A stretch of 64,000 nucleotides of DNA from Sporolactobacillus putidus (lineage in GTDB: Bacteria; Bacillota; Bacilli; Bacillales; Sporolactobacillaceae), in assembly GCF_014647035.1 (NCBI RefSeq), contig NZ_BMOK01000003.1, positions 62,001-126,000 of the forward strand, written 5' to 3'. Numbering within the stretch: the first letter of the stretch is position 1; the number at the start of each line of letters is the position of its first letter. The position numbers and the translations under genes are program-made. This document shows positions 55,949 through 64,000 of this stretch, in pieces. The notes beneath the pieces were generated by a model. The model worked only from the letters and a program-made list of their open reading frames with translations, did no database searches and was not told the DNA's origin.

Positions 55949-57376
55949 ATGAATGTTCTGTTTGCTGCTTCTGAGTGTGTTCCTTTTATCAAAACCGGCG
56001 GACTGGGAGACGTGGTCGGTGCGCTGCCGAAAGCCCTGAAGAGGGGCGGCATTCACGTCGGCGTCATTCTTCCAAAATACGAAGATATGGCTGCCGAGTT
56101 TCAAAACAGGCTGACACTTATCCGGTATATAGACGTTCCTGTCGGCTGGAGAAGACAGTACTGCGGTATCGAATATTTTGAAGAAGACGGAATTCGTTAT
56201 TATTTCCTCGATAATGAATATTATTTTAAAAGGCATGGTTGCTACGGTTACTTCGATGACGGGGAACGCTTTGCCTTTTTCTCCAGGGCCGTACTTGAAG
56301 TTCTTCCTTTTCTGGCTGAGAGGCCTGATGTCATACACTGCCATGACTGGCAGACCGGACCGGTCAGTCTCCTGCTGAAAAGCCATTACGCCGGACGGCC
56401 GTTCTATCAGCAGATCCGCACGGTTTTTACCATCCATAACTTAAAATATCAAGGCATTTTCCCGAGATCTGTTCTCTCTGATCTTCTTGATCTTGATGAC
56501 CGGTATTTCAACCCTGACAGTCTTGAATTCTATGGCGGAGTCAGTTATATGAAGGCGGGACTTGCATACGCGGATGTTCTGACAACGGTGAGCAGGACTT
56601 ATGCGGAAGAAATTCAAATGCCCTTTTACGGTGAGAATCTTGATGGATTCCTCAGATGGAGGAGCCATGATCTCCATGGCATTGTCAACGGCATCGATCG
56701 GGAAATCTATGATCCACAAACGGATCGTCAGCTTTATTTTCAATACCATACTGCTGATGGCAAAAAGAAAAATAAAAGCCGTCTGCAGGAACAGCTTAAT
56801 CTTAGCAGAGATGAAGATATACCCATGGTCGCGATGATTACCCGTCTCACTGAACAAAAGGGGATCGACCTGGTTTTACGTGTCTCTCACGAACTGATCA
56901 GCCTTAATATTCAGCTCGTCCTTCTCGGAACAGGAGAACAGCACTATGAGTCCGCGTTCAGGGAACTGGCTTCCCGTTTTCCGGAACAGGTTTCGGCTAA
57001 TATCTTTTTTGACGACGGGCTGGCAAGAAAAATTTACGCGGCAAGTGATCTTTTTCTGATGCCTTCAAAGTTTGAACCTTGCGGAATTGGTCAGCTGCTT
57101 GCCCTCAGATATGGAAGTCTGCCAGTCGTAAGAGAGACGGGCGGGTTGAAAGACACAGTCGTTTCATACAATGAATTTACAGGTAAGGGGTATGGTTTCA
57201 GTTTTACGAATTACAATGCCCACGATATGCTTTTTACAGTTCAAAGGGCTCTGAACTTTTATCGTAATCAACAGGATAAATGGAAACAACTGACTGATCG
57301 CGCACTTCAGCTCAATTTCGGATGGGAAACGTCTGCAGCGGCTTATCGGGATCTGTACTATTCTTTGATTGAATAG
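55949..57376 (+). CDS. glgA: Glycogen synthase
   Basis: A 475-residue GT5 enzyme that extends alpha-1,4-glucan from ADP-glucose. The ADP-glucose site is KTGGLGDVVGALPKAL near residue 15. VIHCHDWQTG, GIVNGIDREIYDP, LTEQKGIDLVLRV, PSKFEPCGIGQLLALRYGSL and VRETGGLKDTV are present. The start is ATG 55949 after AAGGGGATAGAGAG. In B. subtilis glgA follows glgC and glgD; here it precedes them. Confidence 0.95.
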   Translation: MNVLFAASECVPFIKTGGLGDVVGALPKALKRGGIHVGVILPKYEDMAAEFQNRLTLIRYIDVPVGWRRQYCGIEYFEEDGIRYYFLDNEYYFKRHGCYGYFDDGERFAFFSRAVLEVLPFLAERPDVIHCHDWQTGPVSLLLKSHYAGRPFYQQIRTVFTIHNLKYQGIFPRSVLSDLLDLDDRYFNPDSLEFYGGVSYMKAGLAYADVLTTVSRTYAEEIQMPFYGENLDGFLRWRSHDLHGIVNGIDREIYDPQTDRQLYFQYHTADGKKKNKSRLQEQLNLSRDEDIPMVAMITRLTEQKGIDLVLRVSHELISLNIQLVLLGTGEQHYESAFRELASRFPEQVSANIFFDDGLARKIYAASDLFLMPSKFEPCGIGQLLALRYGSLPVVRETGGLKDTVVSYNEFTGKGYGFSFTNYNAHDMLFTVQRALNFYRNQQDKWKQLTDRALQLNFGWETSAAAYRDLYYSLIE

Positions 57377-57602
57377 GTTATGGACTTCATTCAGGACAAT
57401 CGAATTTCCATTTATTATAAATTAATTTTCAGAAATATTTAATGAAAAACAGCCGAAAAACAGATAATTTGTTATATAATAGAAACGTAAGAAAAATAAT
57501 TTTCGACTTTACCAATAATTTGAAGCTATGATTCTTGCTAGTATTATAAGTTCATGATAAATGGCTGTTCTTGAATGATTAATTTTTAATGAGGTCTTTT
57601 TG
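57377..57602 (+). other. intergenic region after glgA
   Basis: AT-rich and without a gene. A TATAAT (57475-57480) without a good -35 is the only promoter-like element I see. This stretch and the terminator after it separate glgBA from glgCDP. Confidence 0.4.
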
Positions 57603-57636
57603 AACCGCCTTAGCCCAAGCTCATGGCGGTTTTTCC
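57603..57636 (+). terminator. terminator or attenuator between glgA and glgC
   Basis: AACCGCC (57603-57609) pairs with GGCGGTT (57625-57631), followed by TTTCC, 15-base loop. It can end glgBA transcripts or act in a leader of glgC. Confidence 0.7.
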
Positions 57637-57884
57637 ATAATAAAAAGAATGGAGGTAATATCCAGGTGAAAGCGGTTACGTACGAGCTGTTGGATTGATA
57701 GATTGTAATTGCGTCATCGAAAATTTTCATTGTCAGTGTCTATTCAAGCGGCTGTACAGCTAGTTACCGATAATAACATATCTTTTCCGTATTGGGAGGT
57801 TTGTAAATTAATAAACATTATAGTAGTTAAAAATGAAAAGTCCATAGGTAATTTTCCGCAAGCAAAGGAGGTGGATGGAAAGGA
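57637..57884 (+). other. glgC upstream region with short open frames
   Basis: No proper gene is seen. A 10-codon frame starts at GTG 57666 behind GGAGG and reads MKAVTYELLD. A 16-codon frame starts at ATG 57875 after AAAGGAGGTGG and ends inside the glgC start region (57925). Either could be a leader peptide or chance. Confidence 0.3.
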
Positions 57885-59063
57885 ATGGTCCTCCATTCTT
57901 TTTCCAAAAAAACAATGAAAAATGAGATTATTGCGATGATTTTGGCTGGAGGACAGGGTTCAAGGCTCGGCAAACTGACGAGAACCATAGCGAAACCGGC
58001 TGTTCCGTTCGGCGGGAAATACCGGATCATTGATTTTTCTCTGAGCAATTGCTCAAATTCAGGTATCCGTACAGTTGGTGTTGTCACGCAATATCAGCCA
58101 CTGGAACTGAACAGCCATATAGGCAATGGTTCACACTGGGGCTTGGATCACAAGGATGGCGGGGTAACCATTTTACAGCCCCATTCGAGCCTTGACGGTG
58201 AAAAGTGGTTCGAGGGGACCGCTCATGCCATTTACCAGAACATCAGTTACATTGACAGCAACAATCCAACCTACCTGCTTATCCTGTCAGGAGATCATAT
58301 TTACAAGATGGATTACGAACATATGCTTAATTTTCATAAAAAGAAGAAAGCGACGGCAACAGTCGCCGTAATTCATGTTCCTTTTGAAGAGGCATCACGG
58401 TTCGGCATCATGAATACGGATAACACCGACAGGATAATTGATTTCGAAGAAAAACCGGCAAAACCGAAGAGCAACCTGGCATCAATGGGCATTTATATTT
58501 TTACGTGGGAAGTGCTTCGCCGTTATTTGATGGAAAGCCATGCAACCGGGCAGAATATGGACGATTTCGGAAAAAATGTGATTCCTTCTTTTCTGGCGAA
58601 CGGAGAGAATGTTTTCGCCTATGCTTTTGAGGGCTACTGGAAAGACGTCGGCACCATTGAGAGTCTTTGGGAAGCGAACATGGCTTTCATCGACCCTGAT
58701 CATGAACTGCATATCCGGGATAAATCGTGGCGCATTTATTCCAAAAATCCGGTTGCCCCGCCCCATTATCTCACCGGCAATGCGACAGTCAGAGAATCGC
58801 TGGTCGTCGACGGATGCTATATTGCAGGTGACGTGGATCACTCAATTATTGCGCAGAATGTGAAAATCGGAGCGAACAGTGTGGTGAGAGATTCTATTGT
58901 TATGGCAAACACAGTGATCGGAAAAAATGTGACAATCGAACGGGCGATTGTGGGCGAGCATGCCGTGTTTGCAGATAATGCTCAGATCATTGGTGATCAG
59001 GAAATTGAGGTGGTCGGTTATAACGAAGTAATAGGGGGGCTGAATGATGATGAGGAAAAATAA
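57885..59063 (+). CDS. glgC: Glucose-1-phosphate adenylyltransferase (GlgC)
   Basis: A 392-residue enzyme (382 if started at ATG 57915) that makes ADP-glucose. It has [58 protein letters not shown] and ASMGIYIF. A left-handed beta-helix C-terminal part ([15 protein letters not shown] and later) follows. ATG 57915 matches the family N-terminus but has no ribosome binding site; the AAAGGAGG at 57864-57871 favours ATG 57885 or a coupled leader peptide. It overlaps glgD by 20 bases. Confidence 0.93.
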   Translation: MVLHSFSKKTMKNEIIAMILAGGQGSRLGKLTRTIAKPAVPFGGKYRIIDFSLSNCSNSGIRTVGVVTQYQPLELNSHIGNGSHWGLDHKDGGVTILQPHSSLDGEKWFEGTAHAIYQNISYIDSNNPTYLLILSGDHIYKMDYEHMLNFHKKKKATATVAVIHVPFEEASRFGIMNTDNTDRIIDFEEKPAKPKSNLASMGIYIFTWEVLRRYLMESHATGQNMDDFGKNVIPSFLANGENVFAYAFEGYWKDVGTIESLWEANMAFIDPDHELHIRDKSWRIYSKNPVAPPHYLTGNATVRESLVVDGCYIAGDVDHSIIAQNVKIGANSVVRDSIVMANTVIGKNVTIERAIVGEHAVFADNAQIIGDQEIEVVGYNEVIGGLNDDEEK

Positions 59064-60258
59064 AATTTGCGGTATTCTTAATTTAACAGAATCCAGACTG
59101 GCGACCAATCCTCTGACACTTTTTCGTCCCGTGGCGGCGCTTCCCTTTGGTTGCAGATATCGTCTGATCGATTTTCCGCTGACCAATCTGACAACAGCGG
59201 GTGTCGAGACTGTCGGTGTATTTCTTAACGACAGTCTGCGTTCCATTTATGATCATGTGCGAAGCGGGAAGGAATGGGGCCTTGACAGTGTTGACGGCGG
59301 ACTTTTCTTCTTCTCGGCGCTTTCCGCGGACCGCGGAACAGGTTTGAGGGGAACGGACGGGGATATCTACAACTATTTTAAGAACATCGAGTTTATAGAG
59401 AAATCCGGAGCGGACTATGTTGTCGTGATGGGCACGAGGATGCTTTGCAATGTCGATGTCAAGGCGGTCTTGCGAAGCCATATTGAGCAGGGGGCAGACA
59501 TCACGGTTGTCTATAAGTCTGTCGACTATCTTTCCAAAGAGGATGAACATGTATCCTGCATGACGATTGGGGATGACGGATTGGTCAAGGGGCTGAAATC
59601 CTGCTCCCTTCAGATGAAAGAAAATAAGGCGCTTGTCAATATGGAAATCTATTTGATGAAAAGCTCATTGTTGATGAGACTGATCCGAAATGTTGTTGCC
59701 GAGAATGAACATTGCAATTTAAATGACGTTTTGCACCAGGCAATGATTAAACTGCCGACAAATGGTTTCGAATATACAGGATATCTTAAAAGCATCAATT
59801 CAGTAAAATCCTATTTTGATGCGAATATTGACATGCTTCAGGAAGCGAATATGACTGCTCTTCTGAAGGGAAGTCAAAGCATCCATACAAAAGTGAAGAA
59901 TGAGGTGCCGACATTTTATGCCCGCACATCGGATGTCAGCGATTCGCTCGTTGCCAATGGATGCATTATGAATGGGGAAGTGACTCATTCTGTTATTTTT
60001 CGAAATGTGACGATTGAAAAAAACGCGGTGGTCAACAGTTCGATAATACTTCAGGGCAGTTACATTGGCAGCGGCGCGGAGCTGCGTTACGTGATCCTGG
60101 ATAAACAGGTGCGGATTGAACCTAACACGAAACTGATCGGAACGAAAGATAAGCCGATCGTCATTGAGAAAAATTCGGTGATCAGCCGTATTTTTGAAGA
60201 AGGAGAACAAGTATTAAAAGGAGTTTCCCAGTTTCATAGGAACGAACTCGAAGTTTAA
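59044..60258 (+). CDS. glgD: GlgD subunit of ADP-glucose pyrophosphorylase
   Basis: A 404-residue GlgC relative whose nucleotide loop is lost: it reads [20 protein letters not shown] where GlgC has GGQGSRL. It keeps [20 protein letters not shown] and the beta-helix end ([20 protein letters not shown]). In Bacillus GlgD is a modulating partner of GlgC. The ATG overlaps glgC, so both are made together. A gap of about 200 bases before glgP shows no gene. Confidence 0.93.
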   Translation: MMMRKNKICGILNLTESRLATNPLTLFRPVAALPFGCRYRLIDFPLTNLTTAGVETVGVFLNDSLRSIYDHVRSGKEWGLDSVDGGLFFFSALSADRGTGLRGTDGDIYNYFKNIEFIEKSGADYVVVMGTRMLCNVDVKAVLRSHIEQGADITVVYKSVDYLSKEDEHVSCMTIGDDGLVKGLKSCSLQMKENKALVNMEIYLMKSSLLMRLIRNVVAENEHCNLNDVLHQAMIKLPTNGFEYTGYLKSINSVKSYFDANIDMLQEANMTALLKGSQSIHTKVKNEVPTFYARTSDVSDSLVANGCIMNGEVTHSVIFRNVTIEKNAVVNSSIILQGSYIGSGAELRYVILDKQVRIEPNTKLIGTKDKPIVIEKNSVISRIFEEGEQVLKGVSQFHRNELEV

Positions 60259-60466
60259 TATCGATCTGACAGCAACGCTTATAATTCTTCACGGTTCTGG
60301 AAATACTGGCCACCATTGACCGGCTGCACGGAAGATGAAGATATCGCAGATAAAACCTTTTTTTGCATCGGATATCAGATGACAAGTCAAAGCCTCGCGA
60401 TTCGCAAGTTTATCATAGCCAATTTTACCTGTTCAGAAGGAATTGAGAATTAAGGATGGTAGACGA

Positions 60467-62878
60467 ATGGAACTGTCAAAAAGAAGATTCAAAGAAGATT
60501 TCAAGCGGATGCTTACAGAACTATATTCTATGGATGTTCCTCGGTCGGATCCGGCCGAACAGTATTTTACTTTAGGAAATCTGGTTCGCTCGTATTCGGC
60601 CAGAAACTGGAGCCGGACCAATCAGCATTACCTGGATCGCAAACAAAAGCAAGTCTATTATTTTTCAATGGAGTTTTTGCTCGGCCGGATGCTGAAGAGT
60701 AATTTATTGAATCTCGGTATTCTTGATACAGTACGTTCCGGTTTAAAAGAACTGGGCATTGATCTGGAAACAGTTGCTAAAGTGGAACTGGATCCCGGTC
60801 TGGGCAACGGCGGTCTGGGACGTCTTGCCGCCTGCTTCATTGATTCGATGGCGACCTGTGAAATACCGGGCCACGGCAACGGTATCCGCTTCAAGTACGG
60901 CCTTTTCAAACAAAAATTTGTCAATGGTTATCAAGTTGAGCTGCCGGAAAATTGGCTGCAAAATGGAAACGTATGGGAAATACGCAGAACGAACATGGCG
61001 GTCACGGTTAATTTTTACGGCAAAGTCTGGCTCGAAAAGTGCCCCGAAGGCTATCTTATTCCGCACTATGAGAATGATAGCAAAGTGCTTGCTGTTCCCT
61101 ACGACTCCCCCGTTATCGGTTATAGAAATGAAACGGTTAATACATTAAGACTCTGGTCGGCCGAGATGCCGCCTCAGGATGAGAGCACCGATTATTGGTC
61201 CTACATTCAGCAGAGAAACAGGATCGAAAGCATATCGGAAGTACTCTATCCGGATGATTCTAACTTTGAAGGGCGTCTTCTGCGCCTGAAACAGGAGTAC
61301 TTTTTCGTATCTGCCGGCGTTCAGAGCATTATCCGCCATTTCCGGAAAATGAATGTAAGAATGAACCGTCTTGCAGAGAAAGTATCCATTCACATCAATG
61401 ATACCCACCCCGCACTGTGCGTCCCCGAACTGATGAGGATTCTGCTTGACGAGGAGCATATGGACTGGGAACACGCATGGAATGTGACAGTCAATGTGAT
61501 GAGTTATACCAATCATACAATCATGTCGGAGGCTCTTGAAAAATGGCCAACCGACATGATCAGCACCCTGCTTCCAAGAATTTATCAGATCATTTGTGAA
61601 ATTGACCGGCGCTATGCCGTGAAGATGGGTGCCTTGTATGAGAGAGAAATTATTGAGCGAACACGAATCATTGAAGGCGGGCACGTGAAGATGGCCCATC
61701 TTGCCATCATCGGAAGCCATAGTATCAACGGCGTTGCCAAGCTGCATACGGCCATACTCAAAGAAAAGGTACTGCATGATTTTTTCCTCATGTATCCGTC
61801 GCGTTTCAACAATAAAACGAACGGCATCGCCCAGCGCCGCTGGCTGATGCTTGCCAATGAACCGCTCCGCCGAATGATCGACAGCAAAATCGGCAGTGAT
61901 TGGGAATCGATGCCTACCGAACTGAAAATGCTCAAGGCTTTCCGTAACGATGAGGCGACGCTGCGGGATCTAGCGGAAATCAAACGAATTAATAAGGAAC
62001 GGTTTGCAGCCTACGTGCAGCAGGACATGGGCCTGACGATTAACCCGGACGCGATTTTTGATGTGCAGATTAAACGTCTCCACGCTTATAAAAGACAGCT
62101 GTTGAATCTTCTTCATATACTAAGTCTCTACTTTAAACTGAAAGATAATCCGGCAGCAGACATTTACCCGCGCGTCTTTATCTTTGGAGCAAAGGCGGCA
62201 CCAAGCTACACTTATGCAAAGGAAATCATTAAATTAGTAAACTCCGTTGCGTCCCTGATCAACAAGGATCCAGACATCCATGATAAATTGAAAATTGTCT
62301 TTGTGGAAAACTACGGCGTTTCGCTTGCTGAACGGATCATTCCTGCGGCAGACGTCAGCGAGCAGATTTCACTTGCTTCAAAGGAAGCCTCGGGAACGAG
62401 CAACATGAAACTGATGCTGAACGGTGCCGTGACACTCGCGACTCTGGATGGAGCCAATGTTGAGATCCGTGACCGTGTAGGAGATGAAAATATTATTATT
62501 TTCGGGCTGAAGGAGGAGGAGGTCTACGAGTACTATCATAATCGATCTTATCACTCGAAGAGCTATTATGATAACAATCCTGTCCTTCGTCGAGTACTTG
62601 ACGCACTGATTGACGGAACGATTCCTGGCATTGAAGCGGAAGGAAAAGACATCTTTAATTCTCTTGTTCTGTATGGGGATGAATATTTTGTTTTGAAAGA
62701 TTTTGACGCCTATGTTCTGGCGCAGGAGAATATAGACCGTCTTTACCGTGATCCGCTGAAATGGCAGAGAATGGCTCTGATTAATATTGCGGACGCCGGT
62801 GTCTTTTCATCGGATTATACGGTGCTGCAATATGCAACCGACATATGGGATGTCGCGGCAAAGGCAAGGCGAGTCTGA
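60467..62878 (+). CDS. glgP: Glycogen phosphorylase
   Basis: An 803-residue GT35 enzyme that releases glucose 1-phosphate from glycogen. The PLP Lys is in EASGTSNMKLMLNGAVTLAT. DPGLGNGGLGRLAACFIDSM, HINDTHPALCVPELMRIL, NNKTNGIAQRRWL and DVQIKRLHAYKRQLLN are present. The start is ATG 60467, ten bases after AAGGAT. It follows glgD, as glgP follows the synthesis genes in B. subtilis. Confidence 0.95.
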   Translation: MELSKRRFKEDFKRMLTELYSMDVPRSDPAEQYFTLGNLVRSYSARNWSRTNQHYLDRKQKQVYYFSMEFLLGRMLKSNLLNLGILDTVRSGLKELGIDLETVAKVELDPGLGNGGLGRLAACFIDSMATCEIPGHGNGIRFKYGLFKQKFVNGYQVELPENWLQNGNVWEIRRTNMAVTVNFYGKVWLEKCPEGYLIPHYENDSKVLAVPYDSPVIGYRNETVNTLRLWSAEMPPQDESTDYWSYIQQRNRIESISEVLYPDDSNFEGRLLRLKQEYFFVSAGVQSIIRHFRKMNVRMNRLAEKVSIHINDTHPALCVPELMRILLDEEHMDWEHAWNVTVNVMSYTNHTIMSEALEKWPTDMISTLLPRIYQIICEIDRRYAVKMGALYEREIIERTRIIEGGHVKMAHLAIIGSHSINGVAKLHTAILKEKVLHDFFLMYPSRFNNKTNGIAQRRWLMLANEPLRRMIDSKIGSDWESMPTELKMLKAFRNDEATLRDLAEIKRINKERFAAYVQQDMGLTINPDAIFDVQIKRLHAYKRQLLNLLHILSLYFKLKDNPAADIYPRVFIFGAKAAPSYTYAKEIIKLVNSVASLINKDPDIHDKLKIVFVENYGVSLAERIIPAADVSEQISLASKEASGTSNMKLMLNGAVTLATLDGANVEIRDRVGDENIIIFGLKEEEVYEYYHNRSYHSKSYYDNNPVLRRVLDALIDGTIPGIEAEGKDIFNSLVLYGDEYFVLKDFDAYVLAQENIDRLYRDPLKWQRMALINIADAGVFSSDYTVLQYATDIWDVAAKARRV

Positions 62879-62981
62879 CCGTTCATAGGCCAGGCACACA
62901 GGATGAAATCTTCTGCAATGAAAATCAGGCCTGCCGAAAAAAGAATGAGTCACCTTTTGATAGGAAGAAGGAAACGCACAT

Positions 62982-64000
62982 ATGAATCTGCCGTCAATTT
63001 ATTTCAATTCATGGTCTGAAAAATACCGACGGCCTTTTGGAGCCATTCAAGCCGGAAAAAGTGTCTATTTTTCAATTGCCGTCAATCTGACAAAAATATG
63101 GCGTGTTGATCTGGTCATTCAGAAGGACGGGGATTCCTCTCAGGAACTTGAAATGTTTCCAAACGGTGAAGATGCCCATATTTATAAACTGAAATTTGTG
63201 ACGGAAGGAAAAAGCGGCCTCTATTTTTACCATTTTAAACTTGATTGTGAAGATGGCCAGACGGGCAGGAGAACTATATTTTATGCCAAGGCCGGTGATA
63301 ATTATGGTGGAGAGGGGCAGATTATTTACGATCCGGCCGCTGTCGAGCAATATCAGATCACTTGCTACGATCATCCGGATCAGGCACCTCAATGGTATCT
63401 GCACGGGGTCGTTTATCAAATTTTTGTCGATCGTTTCAACAATGGCAACCGCCATCATGCGGTCTATTCTCCAAAAAAAAATTCATTTCTCTATGCGACG
63501 GAGGAGGATGATCCCTATTATATCCACGATCAAAAAGGGAACATCGCACGATGGGATTTTTTCGGCGGCAATTTGCAGGGGATTATTGACAAACTTCCAT
63601 ACCTGCGTTCGCTTGGTGTCACCGTACTTTATCTGAGCCCGATCTTTGAGGCGAGAAGCAACCACAAATATGATACAGCTAATTATGAGAAAATCGATCC
63701 AATGTTCGGGAACAAACAAACGCTTCAGAAATTGATTGTGAAAACACGAAAATTGGGTATGCATATCCTTCTCGACGGCGTTTTTAATCATGTCGGTGCC
63801 GACAGTATCTACTTCAATCGATTTAAAACCTATGGAGAAGGGGGGGCTTACAATAATACCCGCTCTCCTTATTTCGACTGGTTTACGTTTCACTCTTTTC
63901 CGGATAATTATACCAGCTGGTGGAACATTGAAGACCTGCCTACTGTAGATAAAAATAACACGCATTATCGGGATTATATCTATCAATCCGATCAAAGCAT
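62982..64000 (+). CDS. GH13 alpha-glycosidase (neopullulanase/cyclomaltodextrinase-like), cut by window end
   Basis: The first 339 codons of a GH13 enzyme that runs off the window. An N-terminal beta-sandwich domain (about 1-135) is followed by the barrel: WYLHGVVYQIFVDRFNNGN, WDFFGGNLQGIIDKLPYL, LGVTVLYLSPIFEARSNHKY and region I DGVFNHVG. The calcium-site-like stretch and order resemble neopullulanase or cyclomaltodextrinase types. The start is ATG 62982 after AGGAAGAAGG. Its place after glgP suggests cytoplasmic breakdown of glycogen or maltodextrin; the catalytic residues lie outside the window. Confidence 0.85.
   Translation, partial: MNLPSIYFNSWSEKYRRPFGAIQAGKSVYFSIAVNLTKIWRVDLVIQKDGDSSQELEMFPNGEDAHIYKLKFVTEGKSGLYFYHFKLDCEDGQTGRRTIFYAKAGDNYGGEGQIIYDPAAVEQYQITCYDHPDQAPQWYLHGVVYQIFVDRFNNGNRHHAVYSPKKNSFLYATEEDDPYYIHDQKGNIARWDFFGGNLQGIIDKLPYLRSLGVTVLYLSPIFEARSNHKYDTANYEKIDPMFGNKQTLQKLIVKTRKLGMHILLDGVFNHVGADSIYFNRFKTYGEGGAYNNTRSPYFDWFTFHSFPDNYTSWWNIEDLPTVDKNNTHYRDYIYQSDQS

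Noticed and set aside
57666-57698. Remnant of a zinc alcohol dehydrogenase start (MKAVTY)
   Set aside because: Only about six residues agree and no later part of such a gene follows in any frame.

Overview
The window is a chromosomal segment of a spore-forming, motile, low-to-medium GC member of the Bacilli. Evidence for this is the set of sporulation and germination genes (cotJABC, sleB-ypeB, spoVIF, spoIVA, ypjB), cheR, the menaquinone genes hepS-menH-hepT, and gene order close to the Bacillus subtilis resDE / fer-ypbB-recS / ypfD / spoIVA / hbs-mtrAB / aro-trp region. Several B. subtilis neighbours are missing here (aroH, trpE, qcrABC), and a gluconate/Entner-Doudoroff cluster and a glycogen cluster are present. 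A Sporolactobacillus-like, largely fermentative organism is a plausible host, but this is inference from gene content only.

Layout. 1-2.2 kb: the end of resD and all of resE. 2.5-9.4 kb: gluconate catabolism (short 6-phosphogluconate dehydrogenase, transaldolase, GntR regulator, gluconokinase, IlvD/Edd-family dehydratase, KDPG aldolase) with two nearly identical GntR operators and a consensus cre site. 9.6-13.3 kb: fer (minus), ypbB, a frameshifted recS, and ypbF. 13.4-14.5 kb: cotJABC (minus). 15-19.5 kb: ypbH/mecB, a divergent glutamate dehydrogenase, sleB-ypeB. 19.6-26.7 kb: ypfA, cmk, plsC, ypfD, der, plsY, gpsA, spoVIF. 27-34.2 kb: spoIVA, hbs, folE-mtrB, hepS-menH-hepT, ndk, cheR. 34.2-44.8 kb: aroF-aroB, then a TRAP-type leader, then trpDCFBA-hisC-tyrA-aroE. 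44.9-51.9 kb: ypiA, ypiB, ypjB, a YugP-type zinc protease, a preQ1-I riboswitch with queT, a FetAB-like ABC pair (minus), ypcP. 52.2-53.7 kb: an amino-acid permease. 54-64 kb: glgB, glgA, glgC, glgD, glgP and the start of a GH13 enzyme cut by the window end.

How the genes work together. The gluconate cluster can phosphorylate gluconate to 6-phosphogluconate and send it either to the pentose phosphate branch (Gnd, transaldolase) or, if the dehydratase acts on 6-phosphogluconate, to KDPG and pyruvate. mtrB encodes the tryptophan-sensing TRAP protein, and its likely RNA target (GAG repeats, terminator, hairpin covering the trpD ribosome binding site) lies about 6.6 kb downstream. The glg genes form a full glycogen synthesis and degradation set.

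Most of the window is conserved core genome. I saw no tRNA, rRNA, insertion sequence, prophage or CRISPR array. The observations most worth following are the trp leader placed in front of trpD with trpE absent, the Arg58-to-His change in TRAP, the IlvD-like dehydratase in an Entner-Doudoroff context, the recS frameshift, the divergent glutamate dehydrogenase, and paired AT-rich palindromes before sleB.
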